Program-made: the position numbers and the translations under genes
Notes under the pieces: generated by a model
Databases searched by the model: none
What the model was told of the DNA's origin: nothing
Seen by the model: only the letters and a program-made list of their open reading frames with translations
Assembly: GCA_041552135.1 (NCBI GenBank)
Contig: JBFELL010000081.1
Location: forward strand, 1-12,742
Source: SZUA-186 sp041552135
GTDB lineage: Bacteria > Pseudomonadota > Gammaproteobacteria > UBA9214
Direction: 5' to 3'
DNA length: 12,742 bases
Shown: positions 6,597 through 12,742 of the stretch, one piece after another
Layout of the letters: each line of letters starts with the position of its first letter
Position numbering within the stretch: the first letter of the stretch is position 1

Positions 6597-6989
6597 ATGA
6601 AACTGCTGATCCGATACTTCTTCAAGGCCGTCCACGCCATTGTCGGCCCCGTCCTGCTCGCCCTTGACAGGCTGACTTCACCCGGCGGTCTGCAGCGCAA
6701 CGCCGCCGACCAGCAACAGGTGGATGCGCAGACCCGTAACCTCGTCATGTACCAGTTCCTGACCTGCCCGTTCTGCATCAGGACCCGGCGCACAATCAGG
6801 CAACTGGCACTGAATATCGAAACCCGCGATGCCCTGCGGCATGAGCCCAGTCGGCAGGAGCTGCTGCAGGGTGGTGGCCAGATCAAGGTCCCCTGCCTGC
6901 GCATCAGAGACGCGCAGGGCAATCACGAATGGCTGTACGAGTCCGCCGACATCATCCGCTACCTGCAGGATAATTTCACACCCCGGTAA
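6597..6989 (+). CDS. Glutaredoxin-like protein with N-terminal hydrophobic segment
   Basis: A 130-aa thiol-redox protein of the glutaredoxin / GST-N-terminal thioredoxin fold. The active-site motif CPFC is at residues 57-60 after a beta strand (NLVMYQFLT). KVPCL (97-101) gives the cis-proline Pro99, and ESADIIRYL (115-123) is the usual glutathione-side helix. Before the fold there is a hydrophobic and basic segment of about 25 residues (1-24, including AVHAIVGPVLLAL) that could be a membrane anchor or amphipathic helix. The CPFC motif suggests a dithiol mechanism. GAGGG lies about 8 nt before the ATG. It is divergent from the ppk2 cluster and converges on the MscS gene with a 16-nt gap. The partner protein is unknown. 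Confidence 0.87.
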   Translation: MKLLIRYFFKAVHAIVGPVLLALDRLTSPGGLQRNAADQQQVDAQTRNLVMYQFLTCPFCIRTRRTIRQLALNIETRDALRHEPSRQELLQGGGQIKVPCLRIRDAQGNHEWLYESADIIRYLQDNFTPR

Positions 6990-7006
6990 AGGTGGCCCGG
7001 TCCTTT
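6988..7006. terminator. Bidirectional hairpin between glutaredoxin and MscS genes
   Basis: AAAGG (6988-6992) and CCTTT (7002-7006) are perfect arms around a 9-nt loop. The arms overlap the stop codons of both convergent genes (TAA at 6987-6989, TGA at 7006-7008). The A/T ends on each strand fit a compact two-way terminator, but the stem is short and the T-run is only three. Confidence 0.35.
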
Positions 7007-8697
7007 CAGGCAACCTCCGGTGTGGCCTGGTGCAGCGTCAGCTGCGTGAAGGGTATCTCCCAGCCATGCTCGTTGCAGGCCTCGACGCACCAGCGCTGCA
7101 TGCTGCGTCCCAGGCGGCTGTAGAGATCGCCCAGCGCGCCGTCGAAATCGGCAATCACCACCAGATCGAGCGATGAGGTGTTGGCCCGCTCGAACTCGAC
7201 GCGCAGGTTCAACAGTTGCTCCCCGTAGCCCTCCTCGGCCGCACGCTGCTCGACATGCGCCTTCAGCAGGTCGGGTATCGTGGTCACACTCTGGCGCTGC
7301 AGGTCATAACTGATACCGATGGTCTCCTTGAGGCGAAAGTTCCTCGACAGGTTGAGCGGTGACAGCGACAGGAAATCCCCCGTCTGATAGGTGCGATGGG
7401 CCCCGCCGCGGGCCACCAGCTGCACCAGCTCCTGCGAGATCCCCGTGACCTTGCCGCGCATACCGTCGCCAAGCAGTACCCAGTCGCCGCGCAGGCACGG
7501 GAACCAGGGATCGTCCCGCTTGAACGGCCGCGACTTCAGATCGACCAGGTCATCGATGGGCACCCGCTGGCGGATCTCCGCCGCCGGGTTTTCCAGCACG
7601 CTGTAGAAGTTGATCCGCCTGACCAGCCACGGCAGGCCGTCGAGGTCGATACGCTCGCCCTCGCGCACCGAGCCGACATTGAGAAACAGCTGCATCTGCT
7701 TCCAGTAGCGCGGCAGGGCCGTGCGCAGCGTCAGCGCGATGCCGAGCAGCAGCAGGATACCGAGACTGAACAGTACCCAGTCCTCGGCCACGTAGAAGAC
7801 CACCATGGGTCCGAGGATGACCAGCAGCGCGGTGATGATCCGGTGCAACAGTTCCAGCAGCCGCAGACGGAAACTGCGGTGTTCGGCCCGGTAGCCCGGG
7901 ACCAGCCGCAGCATGGCGCGGTAGGCCAGGCGCGAGACCAGCAGCACGCCGACGACGACCAGCAGCGCAATCGTCAGGTACAGGCCACGCTTCTGGAAGA
8001 AGGACTTCAGGTAGCTCTGGGAGGCCTCGGCCAGCGAGGCCTCGGACTGTTCGATCTTGTCCAGCTGAAACCTGGCGGACTGCAGCTCGCTCTGGATGAA
8101 CGTCAGCTGTTTCTTCCAGTCCGCCAGCAGTCCCTGCAGGTAGCGCTGCAGCGACTCGTTGCTTGCCTCCTCCAGCAGGCCGCCAAGATTGGCGACGGCG
8201 CGCTCTGCGACCGGCAGCTTTTCCTCATAATCGGCGATTTTCTCCTTCAGGTCGGACTTCAGCCGGACATGACTGGTCATGTCCTTCATCTCGTTGAGCG
8301 CGGGCCTGAGCAGCGCATAGAGTTCTTCCTGCAGGCTGAACTTTTTCTCCTCGATCTTGCGCAGACTGGCGATGTCGGCGCCGGCCGCGATCTCCTTGAG
8401 ATTGCGCGTGGTGGCAAGCAGGTCCGCCTCCAGCTTGTCGAGCTGCGCCTGGATGTCCTTTTTGTCACTGGTGGTCGTTGCCGACTCCAGCCTGAGCGTC
8501 AGCTCGAGGATATCCTGCTTGAGCTGGGCCTGCAGTGCGATGAGGGTATTCAGGGTATCGAGGGTCGCCTGCCGGTTACCTGCATCCGGGACCTCCTGGC
8601 CCACCTCGGCTCGTAGCGGCATACAGCCGAGCAGCATGGCCACGACAACCACCGCAAGCAGCCATACAATACCGGTTTCAAGTCGTTCATTAGCCAT
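7006..8697 (-). CDS. MscS-family mechanosensitive channel with periplasmic coiled coil
   Basis: A 563-aa inner-membrane channel-type protein of the MscS superfamily. An N-terminal hydrophobic signal (11-24) is followed by a long Leu/Lys/Glu-rich coiled-coil region (about 42-230). Three membrane segments come next at about 238-257, 285-303 and 306-326, and then a soluble C-terminal part. That topology puts the coiled coil in the periplasm and the C-terminus in the cytoplasm. Two stretches resemble the MscS beta domain: one from VGSVREGERI (341-350) to about 390, and one from RGDWVLLGDG (403-412) to about 450. The C-terminal alpha-beta part ends in EIPFTQLTLHQ (547-557), typical of the family. 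The signal ends in MLLGC (21-25), a lipobox-like motif. The ATG is preceded by GGGGTGA. The pore helix lacks the usual Gly/Ala pattern, so gating properties are uncertain. Confidence 0.88.
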   Translation of the reverse strand: MANERLETGIVWLLAVVVVAMLLGCMPLRAEVGQEVPDAGNRQATLDTLNTLIALQAQLKQDILELTLRLESATTTSDKKDIQAQLDKLEADLLATTRNLKEIAAGADIASLRKIEEKKFSLQEELYALLRPALNEMKDMTSHVRLKSDLKEKIADYEEKLPVAERAVANLGGLLEEASNESLQRYLQGLLADWKKQLTFIQSELQSARFQLDKIEQSEASLAEASQSYLKSFFQKRGLYLTIALLVVVGVLLVSRLAYRAMLRLVPGYRAEHRSFRLRLLELLHRIITALLVILGPMVVFYVAEDWVLFSLGILLLLGIALTLRTALPRYWKQMQLFLNVGSVREGERIDLDGLPWLVRRINFYSVLENPAAEIRQRVPIDDLVDLKSRPFKRDDPWFPCLRGDWVLLGDGMRGKVTGISQELVQLVARGGAHRTYQTGDFLSLSPLNLSRNFRLKETIGISYDLQRQSVTTIPDLLKAHVEQRAAEEGYGEQLLNLRVEFERANTSSLDLVVIADFDGALGDLYSRLGRSMQRWCVEACNEHGWEIPFTQLTLHQATPEVA

Positions 8698-8722
8698 AAT
8701 CGATTCACCCCGAACCCGTCTC

Positions 8723-8736
8723 GCGCCAGATGGCGC
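8723..8736. promoter_or_regulatory. 14-bp palindrome upstream of MscS gene
   Basis: GCGCCA-GA-TGGCGC lies 26 nt upstream of the MscS start codon, within the divergent intergenic region. Its near-perfect symmetry and position fit an operator or a leader hairpin; no matching regulator is known to me. Confidence 0.3.
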
Positions 8737-8890
8737 CCCGGCGACACCGGATCATGAAAGAATTGCGGCCTGCCCCTGCGCGCATCGGGAAAATATCCGC
8801 ACGACAGGGAAGGTGCTGCCACCGGCCCGCGGTTCACCCGGCAAGAGGTGTTTATTACACTACCTGAATCCGGATTAACAGGGGCGGCAT

Positions 8891-8905
8891 GCATCAGGGT
8901 GATGC
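8891..8905 (+). promoter_or_regulatory. Leader hairpin upstream of oxidoreductase gene
   Basis: GCATCA-GGG-TGATGC forms a perfect 6-bp stem 35 nt before the ATG at 8941. It could be an operator or an RNA hairpin in the leader. I found no convincing promoter in this 243-nt divergent region. Confidence 0.3.
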
Positions 8906-8940
8906 GGTTGACTCGACACAACCAGTCGGAAGGTTCATTA

Positions 8941-9939
8941 ATGAGAGCAATTCACATGACAGCCCCGGGACCGGCCAGCGATGTCCTGCAGTCCGTTGAC
9001 GTCCCCCGGCCGGAAATCACCCGCCCGACACAGATTCGGGTGCAGCTGAAAGCTGCGGGTGTGAATCCCATCGACACCAAACTGCGCCGCCGCGGCGTCT
9101 TCTACCCGGATGCCCTGCCGGCGATTCTCGGCTGCGACGGGGCCGGCATCGTCACCGACACCGGCGACGACGTTACCCGTTTCCGGCCCGGCGATGCCGT
9201 GTGGTTTTGCCACGGCGGACTGGGTGACATGCCCGGCAACTACGCGGAATTCACTGTCCTGGAAGAGGCCGAGGCAGAGGCAATGCCGCCATCGCTGGAT
9301 TTCGCCGCGGCCGCCGCCCTGCCGCTGGTCTGCATCACGGCCTGGGAGGCGCTGTTCGACCGAGCCGGCCTCGATCAGGGACAGACGGTCCTGGTACACG
9401 CCGGTGCCGGTGGCGTCGGCCACGTTGCCATCCAGCTGGCCCGCGCGGCCGGCGCCCGGATCGCTGCCACGGTCAGCTCTCCGGCCAAGGCCGATTTCGT
9501 TCGTGAACTCGGCGCAGAGAAAATCATCGACTACCGGGAGCAGGACGTAACGAACGAGATCATGGCATGGACCACCGGTCGCGGTGTAGACGTGGTGCTG
9601 GATACCGTCGGTGGCGAGACCTTTCGCCGCAGCCTGGGCGCCGCGCGCATCTACGGTCATGTCGTTACCCTGCTGGATCCCGGCACGGATGTCGCCTGGA
9701 AGACCGCTCGCGAACGGAACCTGTCCATTCACTTCACGCTCATGCTGACACCCATGCTGCAGGACCTGCCGGAAGCACGCCGCCACCAGGGGGAGATTCT
9801 CAGGCAGTGTGCGAAACTGGTCGGGAACGGGGACCTCAGCGTCCGGCTGGAGACCACCCTGCCGCTGGAGGAAGCCGCCAGCGCACACCGTATGATCGAG
9901 GAGGGACACACCCGGGGCAAGATCGTACTGGTGATGTAG
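8941..9939 (+). CDS. NADPH:quinone oxidoreductase-like MDR enzyme
   Basis: A 332-aa cytoplasmic medium-chain dehydrogenase/reductase, most like the zinc-free quinone oxidoreductase group, which reduces quinones or enones with NADPH. The N-terminal GroES-like domain has AAGVNPIDTKLRR (38-50) and LGCDGAGIV (63-71). The structural zinc cysteine cluster of true alcohol dehydrogenases is absent. The Rossmann domain has the cofactor loop VHAGAGGVG (152-160), ELGAEKIIDYRE (189-200) and VDVVLDTVGG (216-225). Length and layout are complete. The ATG is preceded by GGAAGG; an in-frame ATG at 8848 would add 31 residues spanning the leader hairpin and has no good ribosome binding site. The exact substrate cannot be read from sequence. 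It converges on recQ with a 59-nt gap. Confidence 0.9.
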   Translation: MRAIHMTAPGPASDVLQSVDVPRPEITRPTQIRVQLKAAGVNPIDTKLRRRGVFYPDALPAILGCDGAGIVTDTGDDVTRFRPGDAVWFCHGGLGDMPGNYAEFTVLEEAEAEAMPPSLDFAAAAALPLVCITAWEALFDRAGLDQGQTVLVHAGAGGVGHVAIQLARAAGARIAATVSSPAKADFVRELGAEKIIDYREQDVTNEIMAWTTGRGVDVVLDTVGGETFRRSLGAARIYGHVVTLLDPGTDVAWKTARERNLSIHFTLMLTPMLQDLPEARRHQGEILRQCAKLVGNGDLSVRLETTLPLEEAASAHRMIEEGHTRGKIVLVM

Positions 9940-9998
9940 CATGCCCCAGATGCCTACCGGCGAGCCGGGCCGATTAGAGCAGCGACAAAGCCGGCATA

Positions 9999-11825
9999 CT
10001 AACCGCCGGCAACACGGTATTCGGCGATTGCATCGAGAAATTCGCTGCCGTATTTCTCCAGCTTGTGGCGGCCAACGCCGGTCACGGCCAGCAACTCTTG
10101 CTCGTTGACCGGCTTGTCGCGGGCCATCTGTATCAGGGTGGCATCACCAAAGACGATATACGGCGGCACGCCCTCGCCGTCCGCGAGGCGCTTGCGCAGG
10201 CCGCGCAGTTCCTCGAACAGCGACTCGTCGCAGGGCCCCTGCCCGGCCGCGGCCGCCGGGCGCTTCCTCGTGGCCGTGCGTTCCCGGATGCGCGGCTGCG
10301 CCAGCTCCAGCGCCTGCTCGCCGCGCAGCAGCGGGCGGGCGGACTCGGCGAGCTTCAGCACCGAGTAGTTGGCGATATCCTGTATCAGGTAGCCATGATG
10401 AATGAGCTGGCGAATGATTGAGGTCCATTCCTGCTCGCTGCGATCGCTGCCGATGCCCCAGGTCGAGAGCCGGTTGTGGCCAAGCCCGCGGATACGCTCA
10501 TTGTCCGCGCCGCGCAGCACGGCAACCACGTGGCCGATGCCGAAGCGCTGGCCGACGCGGTAGACACACGACAGGGCCTTTTGCGCCGCCTCGGTGGCAT
10601 CGAACCGGGCCGGCGGATCCAGGCAGACATCGCAGTTGCCACAGTTCTCTTCCAGGCGTTCACCGAAATAGTTGAGCAGCACGCGGCGCCGGCACGTCAC
10701 GCTCTCGGCCAGTCCCACCATGGCATTGAGCTTGTGCACCTCGATGCGACGCTGTTCGGGGTTGGCGTTGTTGTCGATGAGCCGCCGCGCCATAACGATA
10801 TCCTGCGCCCCGTGCAGCAGCAGCGCCTCGGAGGGCAGACCGTCACGGCCGGCCCTGCCGGTCTCCTGGTAATAGCCCTCGACATGCCTGGGCAGGTCGT
10901 AGTGCACGACGAAGCGCACATTGGGCTTGTCGATGCCCATGCCAAAGGCGACGGTGGCCACCACCACCTGCACCTCGTCGCGCAGAAAACCCTCCTGCAC
11001 GTCCTGTCGCTCGGCCGATGGCAGGCCGGCGTGGTAGGCCGCCGCGCGCACACCCCGCTCCTGCAGCCGGCCGGCAACCTCCCCGACCCGCTTGCGGCTC
11101 AGCGCGTAGACGATACCGGCCTCGCCCTGCCGCGGCTCCAGAAAACGCAGCAGCTGCTCGAAGGGCTTGTGCTTTTCCAGCACCGTGTAACGGATGTTGG
11201 GGCGATCAAAACCGGTGACGTACTGCCTGGCGTGCTGCAGACCCAGTACGCGGACGATGTCCTCGCGGGTCTGCGCATCGGCGGTCGCGGTCAGTGCCAC
11301 CACGGGGACATCGCCGAAATGCTGGCGCAGCCCGCCCAGCTGTGCATACTCGGGACGAAAATCATGACCCCATTGCGACACGCAATGGGCCTCGTCGATG
11401 GCGAACAGCGCGATGTCGATGTCGGCGAACCGTTCGAGGAAACCGCCGCTGGTGAGCCGTTCCGGACTGATATACAGGAGGTCCAGTTCGCCGGCATGCA
11501 ACCGGGCCAGCACCTGCCGCGCCGTAGCGGCATCCAGGGCGGAATTGTAGAACGCCGCCGCAACGCCATTGGCAACAAGCGCGTCCACCTGGTCCTTCAT
11601 CAGCGAGATCAGCGGCGAAACGACAATGCCCACACCCGGCCGGTGCAGCGCCGGAATCTGGTAGCACAGCGATTTGCCGCCACCGGTCGGCATCAGCACG
11701 AAGGCATCCTCGCCCGCGATCAGGCCCTCGATGATCGCCTGCTGCGCGGGACGAAAACCGGCGTAGCCGAAGATGTGCTGCAGCGTGGCATGGATGTCGT
11801 CCGTGACGGGCTCGGGCAGGCTCAT
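9999..11825 (-). CDS. ATP-dependent DNA helicase RecQ
   Basis: A 608-aa 3'-5' DNA helicase of the RecQ family, active in recombination repair and replication-fork processing. FRPAQ (24-28) is the motif 0 region and PTGGGKS (46-52) is Walker A. DEAH (144-147) is Walker B. ALTATAD (178-184) and QETGRAGRDG (320-329) give motifs III and VI. The RecQ-C zinc site uses Cys378, Cys395, Cys398 and Cys401, followed by a winged-helix region (about 408-515). An HRDC domain (about 533-603) ends the protein. All domains are intact and the length is nearly that of the E. coli protein. No Shine-Dalgarno precedes the ATG, and the promoter is placed so that transcription would begin at the start codon. No LexA-type box is seen. 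Confidence 0.97.
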   Translation of the reverse strand: MSLPEPVTDDIHATLQHIFGYAGFRPAQQAIIEGLIAGEDAFVLMPTGGGKSLCYQIPALHRPGVGIVVSPLISLMKDQVDALVANGVAAAFYNSALDAATARQVLARLHAGELDLLYISPERLTSGGFLERFADIDIALFAIDEAHCVSQWGHDFRPEYAQLGGLRQHFGDVPVVALTATADAQTREDIVRVLGLQHARQYVTGFDRPNIRYTVLEKHKPFEQLLRFLEPRQGEAGIVYALSRKRVGEVAGRLQERGVRAAAYHAGLPSAERQDVQEGFLRDEVQVVVATVAFGMGIDKPNVRFVVHYDLPRHVEGYYQETGRAGRDGLPSEALLLHGAQDIVMARRLIDNNANPEQRRIEVHKLNAMVGLAESVTCRRRVLLNYFGERLEENCGNCDVCLDPPARFDATEAAQKALSCVYRVGQRFGIGHVVAVLRGADNERIRGLGHNRLSTWGIGSDRSEQEWTSIIRQLIHHGYLIQDIANYSVLKLAESARPLLRGEQALELAQPRIRERTATRKRPAAAAGQGPCDESLFEELRGLRKRLADGEGVPPYIVFGDATLIQMARDKPVNEQELLAVTGVGRHKLEKYGSEFLDAIAEYRVAGG

Positions 11826-11831
11826 GGGTGC

Positions 11832-11859
11832 ATTGTACGGCCCGCGCCGGATTTGTCAT
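11832..11859 (-). promoter_or_regulatory. sigma70-type promoter of recQ, leaderless arrangement
   Basis: On the minus strand ATGACA (11854-11859, 5 of 6 to consensus) and TACAAT (11832-11837, 5 of 6) are spaced by 16 nt. The -10 ends only six bases before the recQ ATG, so the expected +1 falls on or beside the A of the start codon. Confidence 0.55.
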
Positions 11860-11884
11860 GCCGGAAACCGGCCTGACCCGGCAT
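11858..11884. repeat. Inverted repeat overlapping recQ -35
   Basis: Arms ATGCCGG (11858-11864) and CCGGCAT (11878-11884) are perfect complements. A competing tighter hairpin, GCCGG-AAA-CCGGC, occupies 11860-11872. The repeat touches the recQ -35 box and lies downstream of the small gene ending at 11909. It could end that gene's transcript or bind a regulator of recQ. Confidence 0.35.
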
Positions 11885-11908
11885 CGGAGCAATGCTGCAG
11901 GCCCGGTC

Positions 11909-12118
11909 TCACTGCAGTTGCGCCCGCACCTTGTCCAGAATCGCACCTAGCTGCCGCCGGTTCTGCGCCGGCAGGGAACGGTGCCGCAGCTCATCGCGCA
12001 CGGACGGCGGGATTCCGAGATGCCTCCCCAGGTTGTGTATGCCCTGGCGCAGTCGCACCGGCTCCGCCGTCTTTGCGTCGGCTTCGCCGTAATTGCCGAA
12101 CGGTATGACCGTCAGCAT
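11909..12118 (-). CDS. Hypothetical small protein, about 69 aa
   Basis: I do not recognise this protein. It begins MLTVIPFGNYGEADAK and is then basic and apparently helical, with repeated Arg/Leu/Gln (RLRQGIHNLGRHLGI, ILDKVRAQLQ). No membrane segment or signal is visible, so it is probably cytoplasmic. Codon use has the same GC-rich third positions as neighbouring genes, which supports coding. A longer start at 12154 adds 12 residues, but that ATG lies inside a possible -10 (CATAAT), so 12118 is preferred. Neither start has a strong ribosome binding site. It lies upstream of recQ in the same direction, but recQ has its own promoter. Confidence 0.45.
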   Translation of the reverse strand: MLTVIPFGNYGEADAKTAEPVRLRQGIHNLGRHLGIPPSVRDELRHRSLPAQNRRQLGAILDKVRAQLQ

Positions 12119-12130
12119 GTTATTAGTTTT

Positions 12131-12154
12131 GCGCCTGACACAATTCTGGCGCAT
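12131..12154. promoter_or_regulatory. Inverted repeat in divergent promoter region
   Basis: TGCGCC (12131-12136) and GGCGCA (12149-12154) are perfect arms spaced by 12 nt, a geometry usual for dimeric regulators. It overlaps a weak plus-strand promoter candidate (TTGCGC at 12130-12135, 17 nt, CATTAT at 12153-12158) that could serve the glycine-rich gene. Confidence 0.3.
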
Positions 12155-12230
12155 TATGCACCGGGCATTTCAGGAAACCCGCCTGGCAACCGGTCGTTCC
12201 ATACCAAACAGCCCCATAGACTCACCTCAC

Positions 12231-12235
12231 AGGAG
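12231..12235 (+). promoter_or_regulatory. Strong ribosome binding site deciding a GTG start
   Basis: AGGAG lies 8 nt before the GTG at 12244. This strong match fixes the start of the exported glycine-rich protein. The first in-frame ATG (codon 20) falls inside the signal peptide. Confidence 0.8.
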
Positions 12236-12243
12236 ATAGTGCA

Positions 12244-12742
12244 GTGAAACCAGCAAAGCGAATATCCGGCATTCTTGCCGCCATTGCCCTGACCGGCTCG
12301 ATGTACGTAACCACCGCTGACGCCGGCGGAATGGGCATGGGCAGTTCCAGCAGGAACACAGGCCCCGGCTACGGCCCGGGCGCCGGTTATGGCCGCGGCC
12401 CGGGCTACGGGCGCGGCTACGATGACCCCTCCGGCAGCGGTTCCGGCTTCGGCATGGGCAGCCGCAGTGATCGCGGTTACGGCCCGGGGTCCCGCCATCC
12501 CTACGGTCGGGGACCCGGTGGCCCCGGCTACCAGGGCGAACCCGGCGATGAGAGCGACACCGGCAGCGGTTCCGGCTTCGGCATGGGCAGCCGCAGTGAT
12601 CGCGGTTATGGCCCGGGTTCCCGGCACCCCTACGGTCGGGGTGGCGGCACCGGCCCCCGCTACGGCTACGGCCGGGGACCCGGTGGCCCCGGCTACCAGG
12701 GAGCACCCGGCGATGACACCGGCAGTGGCTCGGGCTTTGGTA
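12244..12742 (+). CDS. Exported Gly/Tyr/Arg-rich repeat protein (partial, runs off right edge)
   Basis: The first 166 codons are open and the gene continues past the window. The start is GTG with a strong ribosome binding site. A basic N-terminus (KPAKR) and hydrophobic core (ISGILAAIALTGSMYV) are followed by TTADA at 23-27, a Sec signal peptide with an AXA cleavage site after residue 27. The mature part opens with GGMGMGSSSRN and a degenerate Gly/Tyr/Arg stretch. Two long repeat units follow at residues 64-106 and 107-159, and a third begins at 160. Unit 1 is 15/43 glycine, has several Tyr, Pro, Arg and Ser, and has no Cys, Lys or aliphatic residue. Such composition is typical of matrix, adhesive or envelope proteins; sulfur-globule proteins of sulfur oxidisers are similarly exported and Gly/Tyr-rich. 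No specific family is recognised, and the function is open. Confidence 0.8.
   Translation, partial: MKPAKRISGILAAIALTGSMYVTTADAGGMGMGSSSRNTGPGYGPGAGYGRGPGYGRGYDDPSGSGSGFGMGSRSDRGYGPGSRHPYGRGPGGPGYQGEPGDESDTGSGSGFGMGSRSDRGYGPGSRHPYGRGGGTGPRYGYGRGPGGPGYQGAPGDDTGSGSGFG
12433..12742 (+). repeat. Tandem 129/159-bp in-frame repeats
   Basis: Unit 1 spans 12433-12561 (43 codons), unit 2 spans 12562-12720 (53 codons), and unit 3 starts at 12721 and is cut by the window edge. The 49 bases at 12431-12479 recur without change at 12560-12608. A second shared block encodes RGPGGPGYQG (about 12508-12536 and 12673-12701). Unit 2 differs by a 10-codon insertion (GGTGPRYGYG region) and by synonymous changes. 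Confidence 0.9.

Noticed and set aside
7396..8616. 406-codon plus-strand frame opposite the MscS gene
   Set aside because: It is Gln/Leu-rich because it is the complement of coiled-coil codons; no independent evidence supports it.
8938..9942. 334-codon minus-strand frame opposite the quinone oxidoreductase
   Set aside because: It is antisense to an enzyme with a clear cofactor motif, and no ribosome binding site or domain is seen.
10476..11876. 466-codon plus-strand frame opposite recQ
   Set aside because: It is antisense to a fully intact RecQ and has no domain of its own.
11981..12247. 88-codon plus-strand frame over the small upstream gene
   Set aside because: It overlaps the start region of the repeat gene, has mixed codon use and no domain; the minus-strand frame fits host codon use better.
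12154..12627. Ala/Gly-rich minus-strand frames over the repeat gene
   Set aside because: They are complements of the repeat units; the plus strand has the ribosome binding site and signal peptide.
1..12742. CRISPR array, tRNA, integrase or transposase
   Set aside because: No regularly spaced short repeats, no cloverleaf pattern and no transposase motif were seen. The only tandem repeat is inside the exported protein gene.

Overview
The window looks like chromosomal DNA from a GC-rich gammaproteobacterium, possibly a sulfur-oxidising or related purple-sulfur/Ectothiorhodospira-type lineage. This is inferred from strong GC preference at third codon positions, the class of PPK2 and RecQ present, and the general gene set. 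No rRNA or other lineage marker is present, so the assignment is tentative. No mobile element, tRNA, CRISPR array or phage gene was found.

Layout, left to right. Positions 1-367 hold no convincing gene but carry several hairpins and a terminator-like structure downstream of a minus-strand TauE/SafE transporter (368-1282). That transporter sits behind an MBL-fold/beta-CASP RNA nuclease-like protein (1366-2754, minus), which has a good sigma70-type promoter. Two small membrane proteins are then divergently arranged (2879-3169 minus, 3342-3632 plus). A hairpin-dense convergent intergenic stretch follows (3633-3896). Next comes a minus-strand cluster transcribed in the order 72-aa membrane protein (6264-6482), class III-like PPK2 polyphosphate kinase (5318-6196), Glu/Leu/Phe/Val dehydrogenase (3897-5249), with a promoter at 6524-6553. 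Divergent from it is a membrane-proximal glutaredoxin-like protein (6597-6989). This converges on a large MscS-family channel (7006-8697, minus) with an N-terminal periplasmic coiled coil and apparently two beta domains. A quinone oxidoreductase-like MDR enzyme (8941-9939, plus) converges on RecQ helicase (9999-11825, minus). RecQ has a promoter placed so that its mRNA would be leaderless. A small unrecognised protein (11909-12118, minus) lies upstream of recQ.

At the right edge a GTG-started, Sec-exported, glycine/tyrosine/arginine-rich repeat protein (12244 to beyond 12742, plus) begins and runs off the window. It is the least ordinary gene here. It has a strong ribosome binding site, an AXA-type signal peptide and long near-identical repeat units with no aliphatic residues. 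It may be a matrix or envelope protein, and a sulfur-globule-type role is possible but unproven.

Most of the window is housekeeping or stress physiology: polyphosphate-driven nucleotide phosphorylation beside an NAD(P)-linked amino acid dehydrogenase, redox enzymes, an osmotic channel and DNA repair. I do not see a defence system or a biosynthetic cluster. The items most worth following are the exported repeat protein, the double-beta-domain channel, the leaderless recQ promoter and the two structured non-coding stretches.
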